64,000 nt of DNA from positions 1 to 64,000 of the forward strand of contig NZ_FUXE01000006.1 in the NCBI RefSeq assembly GCF_900167105.1, in the 5' to 3' direction. A program made the translations under genes and the position numbers. Below are positions 1-10,132 of this stretch, in pieces; within the stretch, counting starts at the first letter, position 1, and each line of letters begins with the position of its first letter. Origin of the DNA: Porphyromonas circumdentaria (GTDB lineage: Bacteria > Bacteroidota > Bacteroidia > Bacteroidales > Porphyromonadaceae). The notes under the pieces were generated by a model, which worked only from the letters and a program-made list of their open reading frames with translations, made no database searches and was not told the origin of the DNA.

Positions 1-256
1 AGGCATAGAGAGACTGAGGCTCAATACGTTGGAGCACTCTTTCGAAAGTGTCTACACTCGGACAACCATTAGGCAACTCAACTAGTGGGCGAAGCGATTC
101 TCCACGCTCTAAGCAAAGTTCATGCATCGACTCATAATCCTCGCCTCCACACAGATAACTCGCCAATGCAATTACTAGAATATCGCTCAACTTATGCTTG
201 CAACGACCCACTACACGTGGGTCTTCTACATTAGAAAAATAATCTTGTATATCCAT
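1..256 (-). CDS. ISAs1-family transposase, N-terminal part (partial)
   Basis: An ATG at 256-254 on the minus strand opens a frame that runs without a stop to the window edge, giving 85 residues. The protein starts MDIQDYFSNVEDPRVVGRCK and continues with a helix containing LSDILVIALASYLCGGEDY and later PSVDTFERVLQRI. This is the N-terminal domain that precedes the DDE catalytic domain in ISAs1-type (DDE_Tnp_1-associated) transposases, which cut and reinsert the element. The DDE residues lie outside the window, so it cannot be said whether the gene is intact. Confidence 0.85.
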   Translation of the reverse strand, partial: MDIQDYFSNVEDPRVVGRCKHKLSDILVIALASYLCGGEDYESMHELCLERGESLRPLVELPNGCPSVDTFERVLQRIEPQSLYA

Positions 257-293
257 AACCCAAAGATAAGCCTATTTTGATGCGGTTGCCCTG
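1..293 (-). mobile_element. ISAs1-family insertion sequence, 5' end only (truncated by the window)
   Basis: On the minus strand the segment starts at 293 with CAGGGCAACCGCATC, which looks like the terminal inverted repeat of ISAs1-family elements (CAGGG start). About 37 bases later comes a transposase start codon. Only the transposase-start end lies in the window, so the second inverted repeat and the target duplication cannot be seen. The element ends 135 bases before the TonB-like gene and faces away from it. Confidence 0.75.
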
Positions 294-385
294 AGCGATA
301 TATCTTCTTAGTCATCTATTTCTCTTGCAGAAATTTATTTTGAACTTGTTGTGCAGAGTTATTAGGATACAAGTAAAAAACTTTG

Positions 386-393
386 TACTTTTG
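386..393 (+). promoter_or_regulatory. Candidate -7 box for the TonB-like gene
   Basis: TACTTTTG matches the Bacteroidota -7 consensus TAnnTTTG and lies 35 bases before the ATG at 429. No TTG sits at the usual distance upstream, so only half of the promoter is supported. Confidence 0.35.
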
Positions 394-428
394 TGTTGCT
401 ATGTTTAGCTAATAAGATACATTAAAGT

Positions 429-1133
429 ATGGAAGTAAAGAAATCACCCAAAGCAAATTTGGAACGTGGGAAAACACTCTCACTTCTGATGGGATTGGTA
501 CTCTCGCTTTCTATTGTGTTTGTTGCCCTTGAGTGGCATTCATCAAACGCAGATGATGGAAGAGTAGCCGACAGGCTTGATGTGGCAGACATGGAAGATG
601 CTCTGTTCATTCCAGACACCCAAGAGCCACCACCACCAGAACCAGAAACTCCGGTACAACAAACGGTAGAAGTACAGCTCCCCGAAGAGTTTAAAGTCGT
701 GGACAATGAAAAGGAAGTAGTCAAGATTGCTCTTGTCTCTGCTGACGAAAAGAGACCTCTTCCTCCCCCTGCTCCTGTAGTGACAGCTCCAGCACCTGTG
801 GTAGAAGAGGAAGAACAAATCTTCGAGATCGTAGAAGAAGAGCCAGTTCCTCCAGGCGGAAGTCAGGAAGCTCTGCTGAAATGGGTTGCTCGCACGATTG
901 TTTACCCAGAAATTGCAGCTGATAATGGTATCCAGGGACGTGTTATCGTACAGTTCGTTGTAGAGCGTGACGGTTCTATCAGTAAGGCTACGGTAGTAAG
1001 AGGAGTAGACCCCTCTCTTGACAAAGAGGCACTCCGTGTAGTGAACAAGATGGATAAGTGGAAGCCTGGTAAGCAAAGAGGAAAACCTGTTCGTGTGAAA
1101 TATACTTTGCCTATCCAATTTAAACTCCAGTAA
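429..1133 (+). CDS. TonB-family energy transducer protein
   Basis: This 234-residue protein is built like TonB. A short basic N-terminus is followed by one membrane segment (about residues 17-36). Next comes a periplasmic stretch rich in proline and glutamate (about 62-135, with PPPPEPETP), and then a C-terminal TonB domain (about 145-234) with YPEIAADNGIQGRVIVQFVV. TonB proteins pass energy from the ExbB-ExbD proton channel in the inner membrane to outer-membrane receptors. No exbB or exbD gene is next to it, so which receptor it serves is unknown. It stands alone as a transcription unit, ending in a strong terminator at 1211-1252. Confidence 0.88.
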   Translation: MEVKKSPKANLERGKTLSLLMGLVLSLSIVFVALEWHSSNADDGRVADRLDVADMEDALFIPDTQEPPPPEPETPVQQTVEVQLPEEFKVVDNEKEVVKIALVSADEKRPLPPPAPVVTAPAPVVEEEEQIFEIVEEEPVPPGGSQEALLKWVARTIVYPEIAADNGIQGRVIVQFVVERDGSISKATVVRGVDPSLDKEALRVVNKMDKWKPGKQRGKPVRVKYTLPIQFKLQ

Positions 1134-1210
1134 TCCTCTAAACGGTAATTTAGAAAGCATAAGGCTTGAGAGGGTATTAATTCGGCAAAGGTCTTGTGCT
1201 ATGAATAGTA

Positions 1211-1252
1211 AAAGAGGGAAAGTTCCTATAGAAAGAGCTTTCCCTCTTTTTT
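1211..1252 (+). terminator. Rho-independent terminator after the TonB-like gene
   Basis: AAAGAGGGAAAG (1211-1222) pairs with CTTTCCCTCTTT (1238-1249) and runs into a T tract. The stem is 12 bp with a 15-base loop. It lies in the 216-base gap before the polyprenyl synthetase gene. Confidence 0.85.
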
Positions 1253-1349
1253 GAATCTCATGTTTTCTAATCTCATAAATTCAGCTACAGATTTCTTTCT
1301 TTCCCCAGAATCCTCAAACAATCATTTCTTAAAGAGTCCCTAATATATT

Positions 1350-2333
1350 ATGACTTTAGATATTGCACATTTAGCCCAAACGGTAGAAAAAGAACTTTTC
1401 AACTTTTTAGCCACCTATAAACAGCCAGAAGGGCTTTACCAACCTATACAATATGCATTGGAGGGAGGAGGAAAGCGTCTTCGCCCCGTACTCACTCTCT
1501 TGGCTAACCGAATGGTAGGGGGGAGAGAAGAAGAGGTTTTGCCAGCTGCAATCGCTTTGGAGATATTTCACAACTTTACTCTCCTGCACGACGATGTGAT
1601 GGACAACTCTCTTTTGAGAAGAGGTCGCCCCTCTGTTCCCGCAGAGTATGGTCTCTCTGCTGCGATTCTCTCGGGCGATGCCATGTTTGCCTTAGCTTAT
1701 AAAGCCCTTATGCAACTACCTCGAGAATATATTGTAGAGGCCATGCGCCACTTTACCAATATGTCTATTGGTATTATGGAAGGGCAGCAGTGGGATATGG
1801 ACTTTGAGTGGCGAGAAAAGGTTGCTATGGAAGAGTATATCCGCATGATACATAATAAAACTGCAGTTCTTTTAGGGGCAGCGTTGCAGATAGGCGGATA
1901 TGTTGGGGGAGCTTCTACGCCAGTGACCGAAGATCTCTATCAGGTAGGAATTGATATGGGTATTGCTTTCCAACTTAAAGATGACTATTTGGATGTATAT
2001 GGCGATGAAAAGGTATTTGGTAAACCTATCGGTGGCGATATAGAGGAGAACAAAAAGACGTGGTTGCTCATAAAAGCGAGGGAGATAGCCTCTTTGCGAA
2101 AGGAGCAAGAGGTTTTGGAGCTAGCTCTCGGTATAACTTCTTCCAAAAAAGAGAAATATGATGCTGTGCGTGCCATCTATGACCGCTACGAGATAGACCG
2201 TTTGGTTAAAAAGGAGATTCTCTTTTACTCCAATAGAGCCGATAAAAAACTCTTATCCATTCCCAATTTAGAAGAAACATCGATGCAACTTCTCCAGAGT
2301 TTGATACACACTTTGGCCGAACGGTCCATCTAA
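1350..2333 (+). CDS. Trans-isoprenyl diphosphate synthase (polyprenyl synthetase)
   Basis: This 327-residue protein joins isopentenyl diphosphate units to an allylic primer, making the chains used for quinones or as precursors of undecaprenyl carriers. Both aspartate-rich motifs are visible: DDVMD (81-85, preceded by LLH and followed by RRGRPS) and DDYLD (211-215, in FQLKDDYLDVYGD). GKRLRP (41-46) binds the diphosphate. Product length cannot be read from the sequence, so farnesyl, geranylgeranyl and octaprenyl synthase all remain possible. TatD follows 10 bases after its stop, suggesting a two-gene operon. Confidence 0.93.
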   Translation: MTLDIAHLAQTVEKELFNFLATYKQPEGLYQPIQYALEGGGKRLRPVLTLLANRMVGGREEEVLPAAIALEIFHNFTLLHDDVMDNSLLRRGRPSVPAEYGLSAAILSGDAMFALAYKALMQLPREYIVEAMRHFTNMSIGIMEGQQWDMDFEWREKVAMEEYIRMIHNKTAVLLGAALQIGGYVGGASTPVTEDLYQVGIDMGIAFQLKDDYLDVYGDEKVFGKPIGGDIEENKKTWLLIKAREIASLRKEQEVLELALGITSSKKEKYDAVRAIYDRYEIDRLVKKEILFYSNRADKKLLSIPNLEETSMQLLQSLIHTLAERSI

Positions 2334-2343
2334 CGAATCGAAT

Positions 2344-3123
2344 ATGCTACGAATAGCAGACTCACACACACATATATTTGATGAAGCCTTTGATCTGGAT
2401 GGAGATGAGATGGTGTCGCGAGCATTGAGTAGGGGGGTAGAAAAGATGCTACTCCCCAATATCGACCTCGATACACTCTCTGCTCTATGGGCTACGCACA
2501 GCCGTTTCCCCGACTTGACAGATATAGCCATAGGCATACACCCTACTTCTATAACTTCATCTTACAAAGAAGATGTACAAAAGATAGCCCTCCAATTAAA
2601 AGAAGGCCTACACGGATGTGTCGCCATTGGAGAGATTGGGCTTGATTATTATTGGGATAAAACATTCTATACCGAGCAACAAAAAGCCTTACACCTACAG
2701 ATAGAGCTTGCTTTGGAACATTGTCTACCCATTGTTTTGCACACCAGAGAGGCGCATAAAGAGATGCTACAATGCATCGCTTCTTACGATGAGACATCGT
2801 TGAAAGGTGTGTTTCATAGCTTCACGGGTACGGAAGAGGAACTAAAAGAACTCCTCTCTTTCGAGAGGTTTTATATCGGGATAAATGGTGTTGTTACCTT
2901 TAAGAAGTCGCCCTTGCGCGAGTTTATCGCCCAAATTCCCTTGGAGCGGTTACTGGTAGAGACGGATGCTCCCTATCTGGCTCCTACTCCTTATAGAGGA
3001 AAAAGGAACGAACCCTCTTACATTATCAATACGTTGCAAGAGATTGCTCATGCGTACCAAAAACCGTTGGAAGAGATTGCAGAGGCAACTTATAGCAATT
3101 ATCTTAGATTATTCCACGCCTAA
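2344..3123 (+). CDS. TatD-family metal-dependent DNase
   Basis: At 259 residues this matches the usual length of TatD hydrolases, TIM-barrel enzymes that act on DNA 3' ends and have been linked to repair and to D-aminoacyl-tRNA processing. The metal ligands appear in order: DSHTHIFD (about 6-13), GEIGLDYYWD, the LHTREAHKE histidine, FHSFTGT, and ETDAPYLAP near residue 205. It lies 10 bases after the polyprenyl synthetase gene. It converges on the BspA-like gene with only 21 bases between the stops, and no clear terminator hairpin is seen there. Confidence 0.93.
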   Translation: MLRIADSHTHIFDEAFDLDGDEMVSRALSRGVEKMLLPNIDLDTLSALWATHSRFPDLTDIAIGIHPTSITSSYKEDVQKIALQLKEGLHGCVAIGEIGLDYYWDKTFYTEQQKALHLQIELALEHCLPIVLHTREAHKEMLQCIASYDETSLKGVFHSFTGTEEELKELLSFERFYIGINGVVTFKKSPLREFIAQIPLERLLVETDAPYLAPTPYRGKRNEPSYIINTLQEIAHAYQKPLEEIAEATYSNYLRLFHA

Positions 3124-3144
3124 AGAGCAGGCTTTTTACTCCAA

Positions 3145-4347
3145 TCAGGGCTGGTTGGCACAAATCACCTTATAAGTTTTATCTTTTATACGCAGGAGGT
3201 ACGTCCCAGGTAATAGGGCGTGCCCTCCGCTGTGGGATAATACTTTTACTAATATCCCATCCCTATCGAATAGTCTTGCCTCTCGCACCCCATCGGGGAG
3301 GGTTAGATAGAGCATTCTGTCCAATAAGTAAAAGGGTAGGCTATCTTCGCCCTCTTGCATAAAATACTCTTCTAAAACGTCCATACTTTCAAGAGTCGCA
3401 AAGTGTTTTTTCCAAAACTCATCTCCTGCATAAAGGGACAAGGTGGTAGAGGGAACGTAAAGGTGTGCAGGCCGACGGGTAACTAAAAACCGAGGGTTTC
3501 CTTCAAATTGAGGGGGAAAATTGCTTCGCATCACTAAAGTATCTACGGGACTATAACGCCACACATTCTCTCCTAAAGCTTCAATGGTAGAGGGTAGCTC
3601 TATGGTAGTAAGAGAGGGGCACTCTGCAAAAGCCTCTTGGGCAATATAGCGAACGCCTTTGGGGATAATTAGTTTTTGGATGTAGGGATTGTTGGCGAAG
3701 GCAGAGGGAGCTATAGCAACGATTTCTTCGGGCAATAAAGGTTGTGCATAGATAGCCCCTGTGGGGTAGTAAAGTAATTCCTTTCTATCAAGATTGACCA
3801 AAGCCCCTTTCTCAATGGCAAGGAATGGAGAGTCTTCGGCTACCTCTACACGATCCAAACGCATACAGCGGAGGAAAGGAGACGCCACAAGGCGCAACGA
3901 AGCGGGTAGATAGATCTCCGTCAGGGCACAATCAATAAAGGCAGCCCGCGCTAAGTATTCCAAGCGATTGTTCAGGTAGATCTTCTTCAGTGCCATACAG
4001 TAGAAAGCTCCCTCTTCTACCGCCCGAAGGGTTGGGGGGAGGATTAACTCCTCGATGGTATAATCCGCTACCATCTGTCCCAAACTATCTAACGCATGAA
4101 AGGCATAGGCTCCGATAGTATCTATTTTACTCAAAACGGGGTCCGTGCCCATGTTTATTTTGCTTTGGTCTCCCTTCCAGAGTACGAGTGTACGTCCCGA
4201 GGGGCTTAATTCATAGCTTTGGCGGGGGATTGCCAACGTAACCTCTACGTGTTGCTGTTCGTGGGCTGTAAGGAAATTACTCCAAATTAAAAGTGCTCCA
4301 AAGAGCCCTTGTAAAAATAGTTTTATATGTAAACGATATTGACCCAT
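3145..4347 (-). CDS. BspA-like leucine-rich-repeat surface protein with probable T9SS sorting tail
   Basis: This 400-residue protein opens with a hydrophobic signal-like segment (about residues 7-28, ending LTAHEQ). From about 75 to 290 it has repeats of the BspA / Treponema pallidum type (LRR_5), such as IEELILPPTLRAVEEGAFYC and LIIPKGVRYIAQEAFAECPS. The last 55 or so residues (ARLFDRDGILVKVL, then LLPGTYLLRIKDKTYKVI) resemble the beta-rich type A sorting domain that directs cargo through the type IX system. BspA-like proteins often bind host matrix or other bacteria; that role is inferred here. It stands alone and is divergent from clpB across a 560-base region. Confidence 0.8.
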   Translation of the reverse strand: MGQYRLHIKLFLQGLFGALLIWSNFLTAHEQQHVEVTLAIPRQSYELSPSGRTLVLWKGDQSKINMGTDPVLSKIDTIGAYAFHALDSLGQMVADYTIEELILPPTLRAVEEGAFYCMALKKIYLNNRLEYLARAAFIDCALTEIYLPASLRLVASPFLRCMRLDRVEVAEDSPFLAIEKGALVNLDRKELLYYPTGAIYAQPLLPEEIVAIAPSAFANNPYIQKLIIPKGVRYIAQEAFAECPSLTTIELPSTIEALGENVWRYSPVDTLVMRSNFPPQFEGNPRFLVTRRPAHLYVPSTTLSLYAGDEFWKKHFATLESMDVLEEYFMQEGEDSLPFYLLDRMLYLTLPDGVREARLFDRDGILVKVLSHSGGHALLPGTYLLRIKDKTYKVICANQP

Positions 4348-4409
4348 AATACGTTACTTGTTTTTTGTTCTTTCCGCGAGGGGAGAGAGGTGCATAAACT
4401 TCCTGAGTA

Positions 4410-4417
4410 CAAATATA
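4410..4417 (-). promoter_or_regulatory. Candidate -7 box for the BspA-like gene
   Basis: The minus strand reads TATATTTG, a full match to TAnnTTTG, 62 bases before the start codon. No TTTG lies at the normal distance upstream, so support is partial. Confidence 0.35.
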
Positions 4418-4573
4418 CTTAGAATATCAAATTCTTGCTCTTCGGGGAGTTGGTGTGAATACCTTTCTTTTACTCCTTACCATTGCAGAGCTTCCAGCCT
4501 TTCTGTAGAAAATAGTTTTGTCTCCATATAAAGTTTTGATAAACAGAGGGTAATTCCTGTTTCCTTTTGACAT

Positions 4574-4667
4574 GTTCTTTATTTTTAGATTGAGTATATA
4601 TATATTAAGATTGAAAATATATATATTCAATCTACGTATATATATATTTAATCTGCAAATAGAGATT
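4574..4667. repeat. 94-bp AT-rich palindromic repeat, copy 1
   Basis: The two 47-base halves are near-complete reverse complements. The left end is GTTCTTTATTT and the right end is TGCAAATAGAGAT. Inside, AGATTGA occurs at 4587 and 4608, and its complement TCAATCT/TTAATCT at 4627 and 4648. Each pair is exactly 21 bases apart, with alternating TA tracts between. It has the same length and end sequences as copies at 25632 and 42470. It is not coding. Confidence 0.85.
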
Positions 4668-4907
4668 TCCTCATATCCTTATGAATTATAGCTAAGGAGA
4701 AAACTCTTTTTTAGAGGGGTGTAATGTCTCAATAGGTAAGCGTCGTACTGAGTTACTTGCTATGCCCTTTTGTTTTTTTCTTGGCTCATTTTGAAGAATA
4801 TTTCGGACAAAAAGTCTTATTTCGATGTTGTTTTGGTCATTTTGGCATAAAAACTACGTTGGGTATTGCTCTTGTATATCTTTTTGTAAACAATAAAAAA
4901 GAAAGCT

Positions 4908-7061
4908 ATGAACAACAACCAACAAAACAATCAACAAGAAGCCTTGAGCAAATATGCACGCGATTTGTGTCAAGCCGCTTCGGAGAGCAAACTCGACCCT
5001 GTAATCGGTCGAGATGATGAGATTAGGCGTATGTTGCAAATCCTTTCACGAAGAACGAAGAATAATCCTATATTAATAGGGGAGCCTGGAGTGGGAAAAA
5101 CCGCTATCGTAGAGGGGTTGGCGCATCGTATTGTACGAGGAGACGTGCCAGAGAATTTGAAAGGGAAAAAAATCTACTCTCTTGATATGGGAGCCCTTAT
5201 AGCAGGGGCAAAATACCAAGGAGAGTTTGAGGAGCGTCTCAAAGGAGTTATTAAAGAGGTTATCGATAGCCAGGGCGGGATAATACTCTTCATTGATGAA
5301 ATTCACACCTTAGTTGGTGCTGGGGGTGGTGCAAGCTCTTTGGATGCAGCCAATATCCTCAAACCAGCTTTGGCACGTGGAGAGTTGCGAGCTATTGGGG
5401 CAACTACGTTGGATGAGTACAGAAAGTATTTCGAGGTAGATAAAGCTTTGGAGCGTCGTTTCCAAATGGTTATGGTCGAGGAGCCTGATGAGTTGGCCTC
5501 CATATCTATATTAAGAGGGCTAAAAGAGCGTTACGAAAACCATCATAAGGTGCGCATCTTAGACGAAGCGTTGCTTGCTGCTGTTCACTTGTCGCATAGG
5601 TACATAACGGATCGCTTCCTGCCTGATAAGGCCATCGACTTGGTAGACGAGGCAGCTGCTCGTTTGCGTATTCAAATCGACTCTATGCCCGAGGAGTTGG
5701 ACGAGATAAGTAGACGTATCAAACAGTTGGAAATTGAGCGAGAAGCGATTAAAAAGGAGAACGACGAACCTAAGTTGGAGCAACTATCTGCCGATATATC
5801 TCTTTTGAAAGAGCGTGAAGAGGCACTCTCAAAGCGTTGGAAGGCAGAGAAAGAGATTATCAATGCCATTCAACAAAGGAAAATAGAGAAAGAGCAACTC
5901 GCTCAAGAAGCCGAGCGTGCCGAGCGTGATGGAGATTATGGCAAAGTAGCCGAGATAAGGTATGGTAAGATGGAGGCTTTGACCCGTGCTATCGAAGAGG
6001 AAAATGCTCGATTGGAGGCACTGCGCAACGGAGAGGGTATGATCAAAGAGGTTGTTTCTTCCGATGATATAGCCGATATCGTTGCTAAGTGGACGGGTAT
6101 ACCTATCAGTCGTATGCTCCGTAGCGAGCGTGAGAAACTTCTTACCCTTGAGGAAGAACTGCACAAGAGAGTGGTGGGGCAGGACGACGCTATACGTGCC
6201 GTCTCGGATGCTATACGTCGCTCACGAGCAGGTTTGCAAGACCCTAAGCGTCCTATCGGTAGTTTCATATTCTTAGGTACTACGGGGGTGGGAAAGACAG
6301 AGTTGGCGAAAGCCTTGGCAGAGTGTCTCTTTGATGATGAAAATATGATGACGCGTATCGATATGAGTGAGTATCAAGAGAAGTTTGCCGCTACGCGCTT
6401 AATCGGTGCCCCTCCTGGATATGTAGGGTATGATGAGGGGGGACAACTCACAGAGGCTATTCGTCGCAAACCCTATTCGGTCGTTCTTTTCGATGAGATA
6501 GAGAAGGCGCATCCCGATGTCTTTAACCTCTTGCTACAAGTGCTTGATGATGGTCGTCTTACCGATAATAAGGGACATGTGGTGAACTTTAAGAATACAA
6601 TCATCATCATGACCTCCAACTTGGGCAGCCATATCCTCAGTGAAAGGATGGGCGATAGTAACGATGCGCACGGTGCCGAAGCCATGGAGCAATCCAAACA
6701 GGAGGTACTTACGCTTCTAAAGCGTACTATGCGCCCAGAGTTTCTCAACCGTATCGATGAAATTGTCGTGTTTAATCCGCTTAACAGAGAGGAGATACAC
6801 ACTATTGTGCGTTTGCAACTTGAGGGCATTGCACGTCAGCTCAAAAATAACGGCATAGAGTTGCGCTATACAGATCAAGCCTTGGAGCATCTATCTTCTA
6901 TGGGATACAGTCCAGAGTTTGGGGCAAGAGCCTTGAAGCGCGTGTTGCAGCGTGAGGTGCTCAATGAGCTTTCCAAAGCACTCTTGGCGGGTACGATTGT
7001 AAACGAACGCCCTATAACGGTCGAACTTTCTGAAGATAAAAAGATTATATTCAAGAACTAA
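4908..7061 (+). CDS. clpB: ClpB-type disaggregase lacking the N-terminal domain
   Basis: This 717-residue AAA+ protein has both nucleotide-binding domains of ClpB, the hexameric unfoldase that works with DnaK to rescue aggregated proteins. D1 has Walker A GEPGVGKT (58-65) and Walker [10 protein letters not shown] long coiled-coil M-domain (about 260-380) separates ClpB from ClpC. D2 has Walker A GTTGVGKT (457-464) and [14 protein letters not shown]. Usual ClpB is about 860 residues; the missing 140 or so are the substrate-binding N-domain, replaced by [20 protein letters not shown]. An in-frame TAA at 4887 shows that the domain is not simply hidden upstream. D2 Walker A has T where P is usual. 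No CIRCE repeat precedes it. Confidence 0.92.
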   Translation: MNNNQQNNQQEALSKYARDLCQAASESKLDPVIGRDDEIRRMLQILSRRTKNNPILIGEPGVGKTAIVEGLAHRIVRGDVPENLKGKKIYSLDMGALIAGAKYQGEFEERLKGVIKEVIDSQGGIILFIDEIHTLVGAGGGASSLDAANILKPALARGELRAIGATTLDEYRKYFEVDKALERRFQMVMVEEPDELASISILRGLKERYENHHKVRILDEALLAAVHLSHRYITDRFLPDKAIDLVDEAAARLRIQIDSMPEELDEISRRIKQLEIEREAIKKENDEPKLEQLSADISLLKEREEALSKRWKAEKEIINAIQQRKIEKEQLAQEAERAERDGDYGKVAEIRYGKMEALTRAIEEENARLEALRNGEGMIKEVVSSDDIADIVAKWTGIPISRMLRSEREKLLTLEEELHKRVVGQDDAIRAVSDAIRRSRAGLQDPKRPIGSFIFLGTTGVGKTELAKALAECLFDDENMMTRIDMSEYQEKFAATRLIGAPPGYVGYDEGGQLTEAIRRKPYSVVLFDEIEKAHPDVFNLLLQVLDDGRLTDNKGHVVNFKNTIIIMTSNLGSHILSERMGDSNDAHGAEAMEQSKQEVLTLLKRTMRPEFLNRIDEIVVFNPLNREEIHTIVRLQLEGIARQLKNNGIELRYTDQALEHLSSMGYSPEFGARALKRVLQREVLNELSKALLAGTIVNERPITVELSEDKKIIFKN

Positions 7062-7072
7062 GCCTAAAACAG

Positions 7073-7115
7073 ATACCTCTTACCTACTTCTGGGTGGGTA
7101 AGAGGTATTCTTTTG
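7073..7115 (+). terminator. Terminator after clpB
   Basis: ATACCTCTTACC (7073-7084) pairs with GGTAAGAGGTAT (7097-7108), followed by TCTTTTG. The stem is 12 bp and the T tract is moderate. Confidence 0.8.
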
Positions 7116-7147
7116 CTTGAGGTTATTCTCTATTCATAAATAAGGAG

Positions 7148-7155
7148 TAACTTTG
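7148..7155 (+). promoter_or_regulatory. Candidate -7 box for enolase
   Basis: TAACTTTG matches TAnnTTTG and lies 43 bases before the enolase ATG. No TTG occurs 19-21 bases upstream of it, so the promoter is only half supported. Confidence 0.4.
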
Positions 7156-7183
7156 TGGGGAACAAAACGTAAAGAGAAAATAA

Positions 7184-8479
<1,296 letters not shown>

Positions 8480-8538
8480 TAACGAACTTCCCATCAGAGG
8501 CTCTCTACGGTCTCTGTTCAGTTTGACTATAGGAAAGA

Positions 8539-8571
8539 CCATAGCTCCTTATTGGGGCTGTGGTTTTTTTT
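8539..8571 (+). terminator. Terminator after enolase
   Basis: CCATAGCTCC (8539-8548) pairs with GGGGCTGTGG (8554-8563), with two G-T pairs and a 5-base loop, followed by eight T. This is a textbook intrinsic terminator. Confidence 0.92.
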
Positions 8572-8831
8572 GCTCCAAGCGGGTGTTTGAGTGTAGATAA
8601 AAAAGTTTTGCAAATAGCCTCTGAGGAAGGGGAGCTAAGATCGATACCCCCATACGTACACATTGTTATTGTAGAAGTTACATGTTCGTATTCGAATAGT
8701 TTGTGATTAGTTCTTTGTGACTGCCTAAAAAGAGGAAGAGCGTTACTCTTGTTTTTTATGTCTTTCATCTTTCAGAAAAGGTTTGTGTTACGAAGCTTGG
8801 TGTTTCTTTCTCCTCTTTTGGCATATTGCCA

Positions 8832-8862
8832 TTGCAAAACCCCTATACATTCACTAATTTTG
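8832..8862 (+). promoter_or_regulatory. Bacteroidota-type promoter for sufS
   Basis: TTG (8832-8834), a 20-base spacer and TAATTTTG (8855-8862) fit the -33/-7 arrangement. Transcription would begin near 8868-8870, leaving a leader of about 45 bases before sufS. Confidence 0.6.
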
Positions 8863-8914
8863 GAGTGATTATCCCTGACCTGTGTCATTGTAAATACAAG
8901 ATGTAAGCAACAAA

Positions 8915-10129
8915 ATGAATTACGATATACATAAAGTAAGAGCAGACTTTCCGATATTAAACCGATCAGATCTAACGCGTCCGTGGGTTTATTTAGATAG
9001 TGCTGCAACCACCCAGAAGCCTCAGTGCGTAATTGATAGTATTAACTGGTCGTATCAATCGTGCAATGCTAACGTGCATCGAGGGGTGTATAAGATGAGT
9101 AGGGAGGCAACGGAACGACACGAATCGGCTCGTTTGCGCATAGCAGAGTTTATAGGGGCTACATCAGAAGAGGTCATCTTTACAAGAGGTACTACCGAGA
9201 GTATCAACTTGGTGGCAAGTACGTATGGGGCTACTTTTATTGGGCAGGGAGATGAAATCGTTATATCTGCCATGGAGCATCACTCCAATTTGGTGCCTTG
9301 GCAACAGTTAGCACTACGCAAAGGTGCTACGCTACGAGTGGCACCCCTTAGAGCAGATGGCTCTTTAGATGTTGAAGCCTACAAATCGCTTTTGACGAAA
9401 AAAACTCGTTTTGTGGCTATCACTCACATTAGTAATGTATTGGGTAGCATCAATCCGATAAAAGAACTTATAGAAGAGGCGCATAAGGTAGGGGCAAAAA
9501 TCCTTATCGATGGAGCGCAAGCAATAGCGCATAGTCGGGTAAATGTGCGAGAACTCGATTGTGATTTCTATGTCTTCTCGGGGCATAAAATGTATGCCCC
9601 AACGGGGATTGGCGTACTCTACGGTAAAAAGGCTCTTTTGGAGGAGATGCCCCCCTATCACTTCGGGGGAGAGATGATAGAGAAAGTTACTTTTGAGTGC
9701 ACTACTTTTAACAAGTTACCCTACAAGTTTGAGGCAGGTACACCCGATTATGTTGGCTCTGTGGCTTTGGCTACAGCCATTGATTATATAGAGAGTATCG
9801 GTATAGAGACAATCGCAGCTTACGAAACCAGTCTATTGACCTATGCGATGGAGCAACTTTCTACGATTGAGGGTATACGTCTCATTGGCACGGCCAAGGA
9901 GAAGAGCGGAGTCATCTCTTTTGTAGCAGAGCAGGCCCATCCTTATGATATCTGTTTGCTTTTAGACGAATTGGGCTTTGCGCTCCGCTCGGGGCATCAT
10001 TGTGCCGAACCTCTACTTGATTTGCTCGGTCTCTCCTCTACGCTTAGAGCCTCTTTTGCGCTCTACAATACGATGGAAGAGATTGATGCTTTGGTCGTGG
10101 CTTTACGTAAGGTGTTACGCCTCTTTTAA
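8915..10129 (+). CDS. sufS: Cysteine desulfurase, SufS type
   Basis: This 404-residue PLP enzyme removes sulfur from cysteine for iron-sulfur cluster assembly. It is a class V aminotransferase-fold protein of the SufS group. The PLP lysine is K225 in FSGHKMYAPTGIGVLYG. The catalytic cysteine is C363 in LRSGHHCAEPLLD, within the short SufS-type loop rather than the long IscS one. YLDSAATTQKP opens the fold. The SufB, C and D genes are not next to it, although they often are in Bacteroidota. RNase HII follows after 3 bases, so sufS and rnhB are probably one transcript. Confidence 0.94.
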   Translation: MNYDIHKVRADFPILNRSDLTRPWVYLDSAATTQKPQCVIDSINWSYQSCNANVHRGVYKMSREATERHESARLRIAEFIGATSEEVIFTRGTTESINLVASTYGATFIGQGDEIVISAMEHHSNLVPWQQLALRKGATLRVAPLRADGSLDVEAYKSLLTKKTRFVAITHISNVLGSINPIKELIEEAHKVGAKILIDGAQAIAHSRVNVRELDCDFYVFSGHKMYAPTGIGVLYGKKALLEEMPPYHFGGEMIEKVTFECTTFNKLPYKFEAGTPDYVGSVALATAIDYIESIGIETIAAYETSLLTYAMEQLSTIEGIRLIGTAKEKSGVISFVAEQAHPYDICLLLDELGFALRSGHHCAEPLLDLLGLSSTLRASFALYNTMEEIDALVVALRKVLRLF

Positions 10130-10132
10130 GGG

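Larger units (their letters stand above)
4348..4907. other. 560-bp divergent intergenic region between the BspA-like gene and clpB
   Basis: No gene is seen. On the minus strand a TATATTTG box (4417-4410) is a candidate -7 element for the BspA-like gene. The centre (4574-4667) holds a 94-bp AT-rich palindrome. Towards clpB the sequence is AT-rich, with TATATCTTTTTG about 25 bases before the clpB start as a weak -7 candidate. No HrcA-type CIRCE repeat is visible in front of clpB. Confidence 0.6.
8480..8914. other. 435-bp gap between enolase and sufS
   Basis: No gene is seen. It holds the enolase terminator near its start and a promoter for sufS near its end (8832-8862). The middle part, about 8600-8820, shows nothing recognisable on either strand. 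Confidence 0.6.

Noticed and set aside
543-1160. Long open frame opposite the TonB-like gene
   Set aside because: It mirrors the coding strand of a clear TonB gene, has no recognisable domain and low complexity runs; it is a shadow frame.
4574-4667. CRISPR-like short repeats in the palindromic elements
   Set aside because: The 21-bp units have no unique spacers, the arrays are palindromic as a whole, and no cas genes are present.
4457-4907. Search for a missing ClpB N-domain upstream of 4908
   Set aside because: An in-frame stop at 4887 and no N-domain-like sequence in the other two frames.
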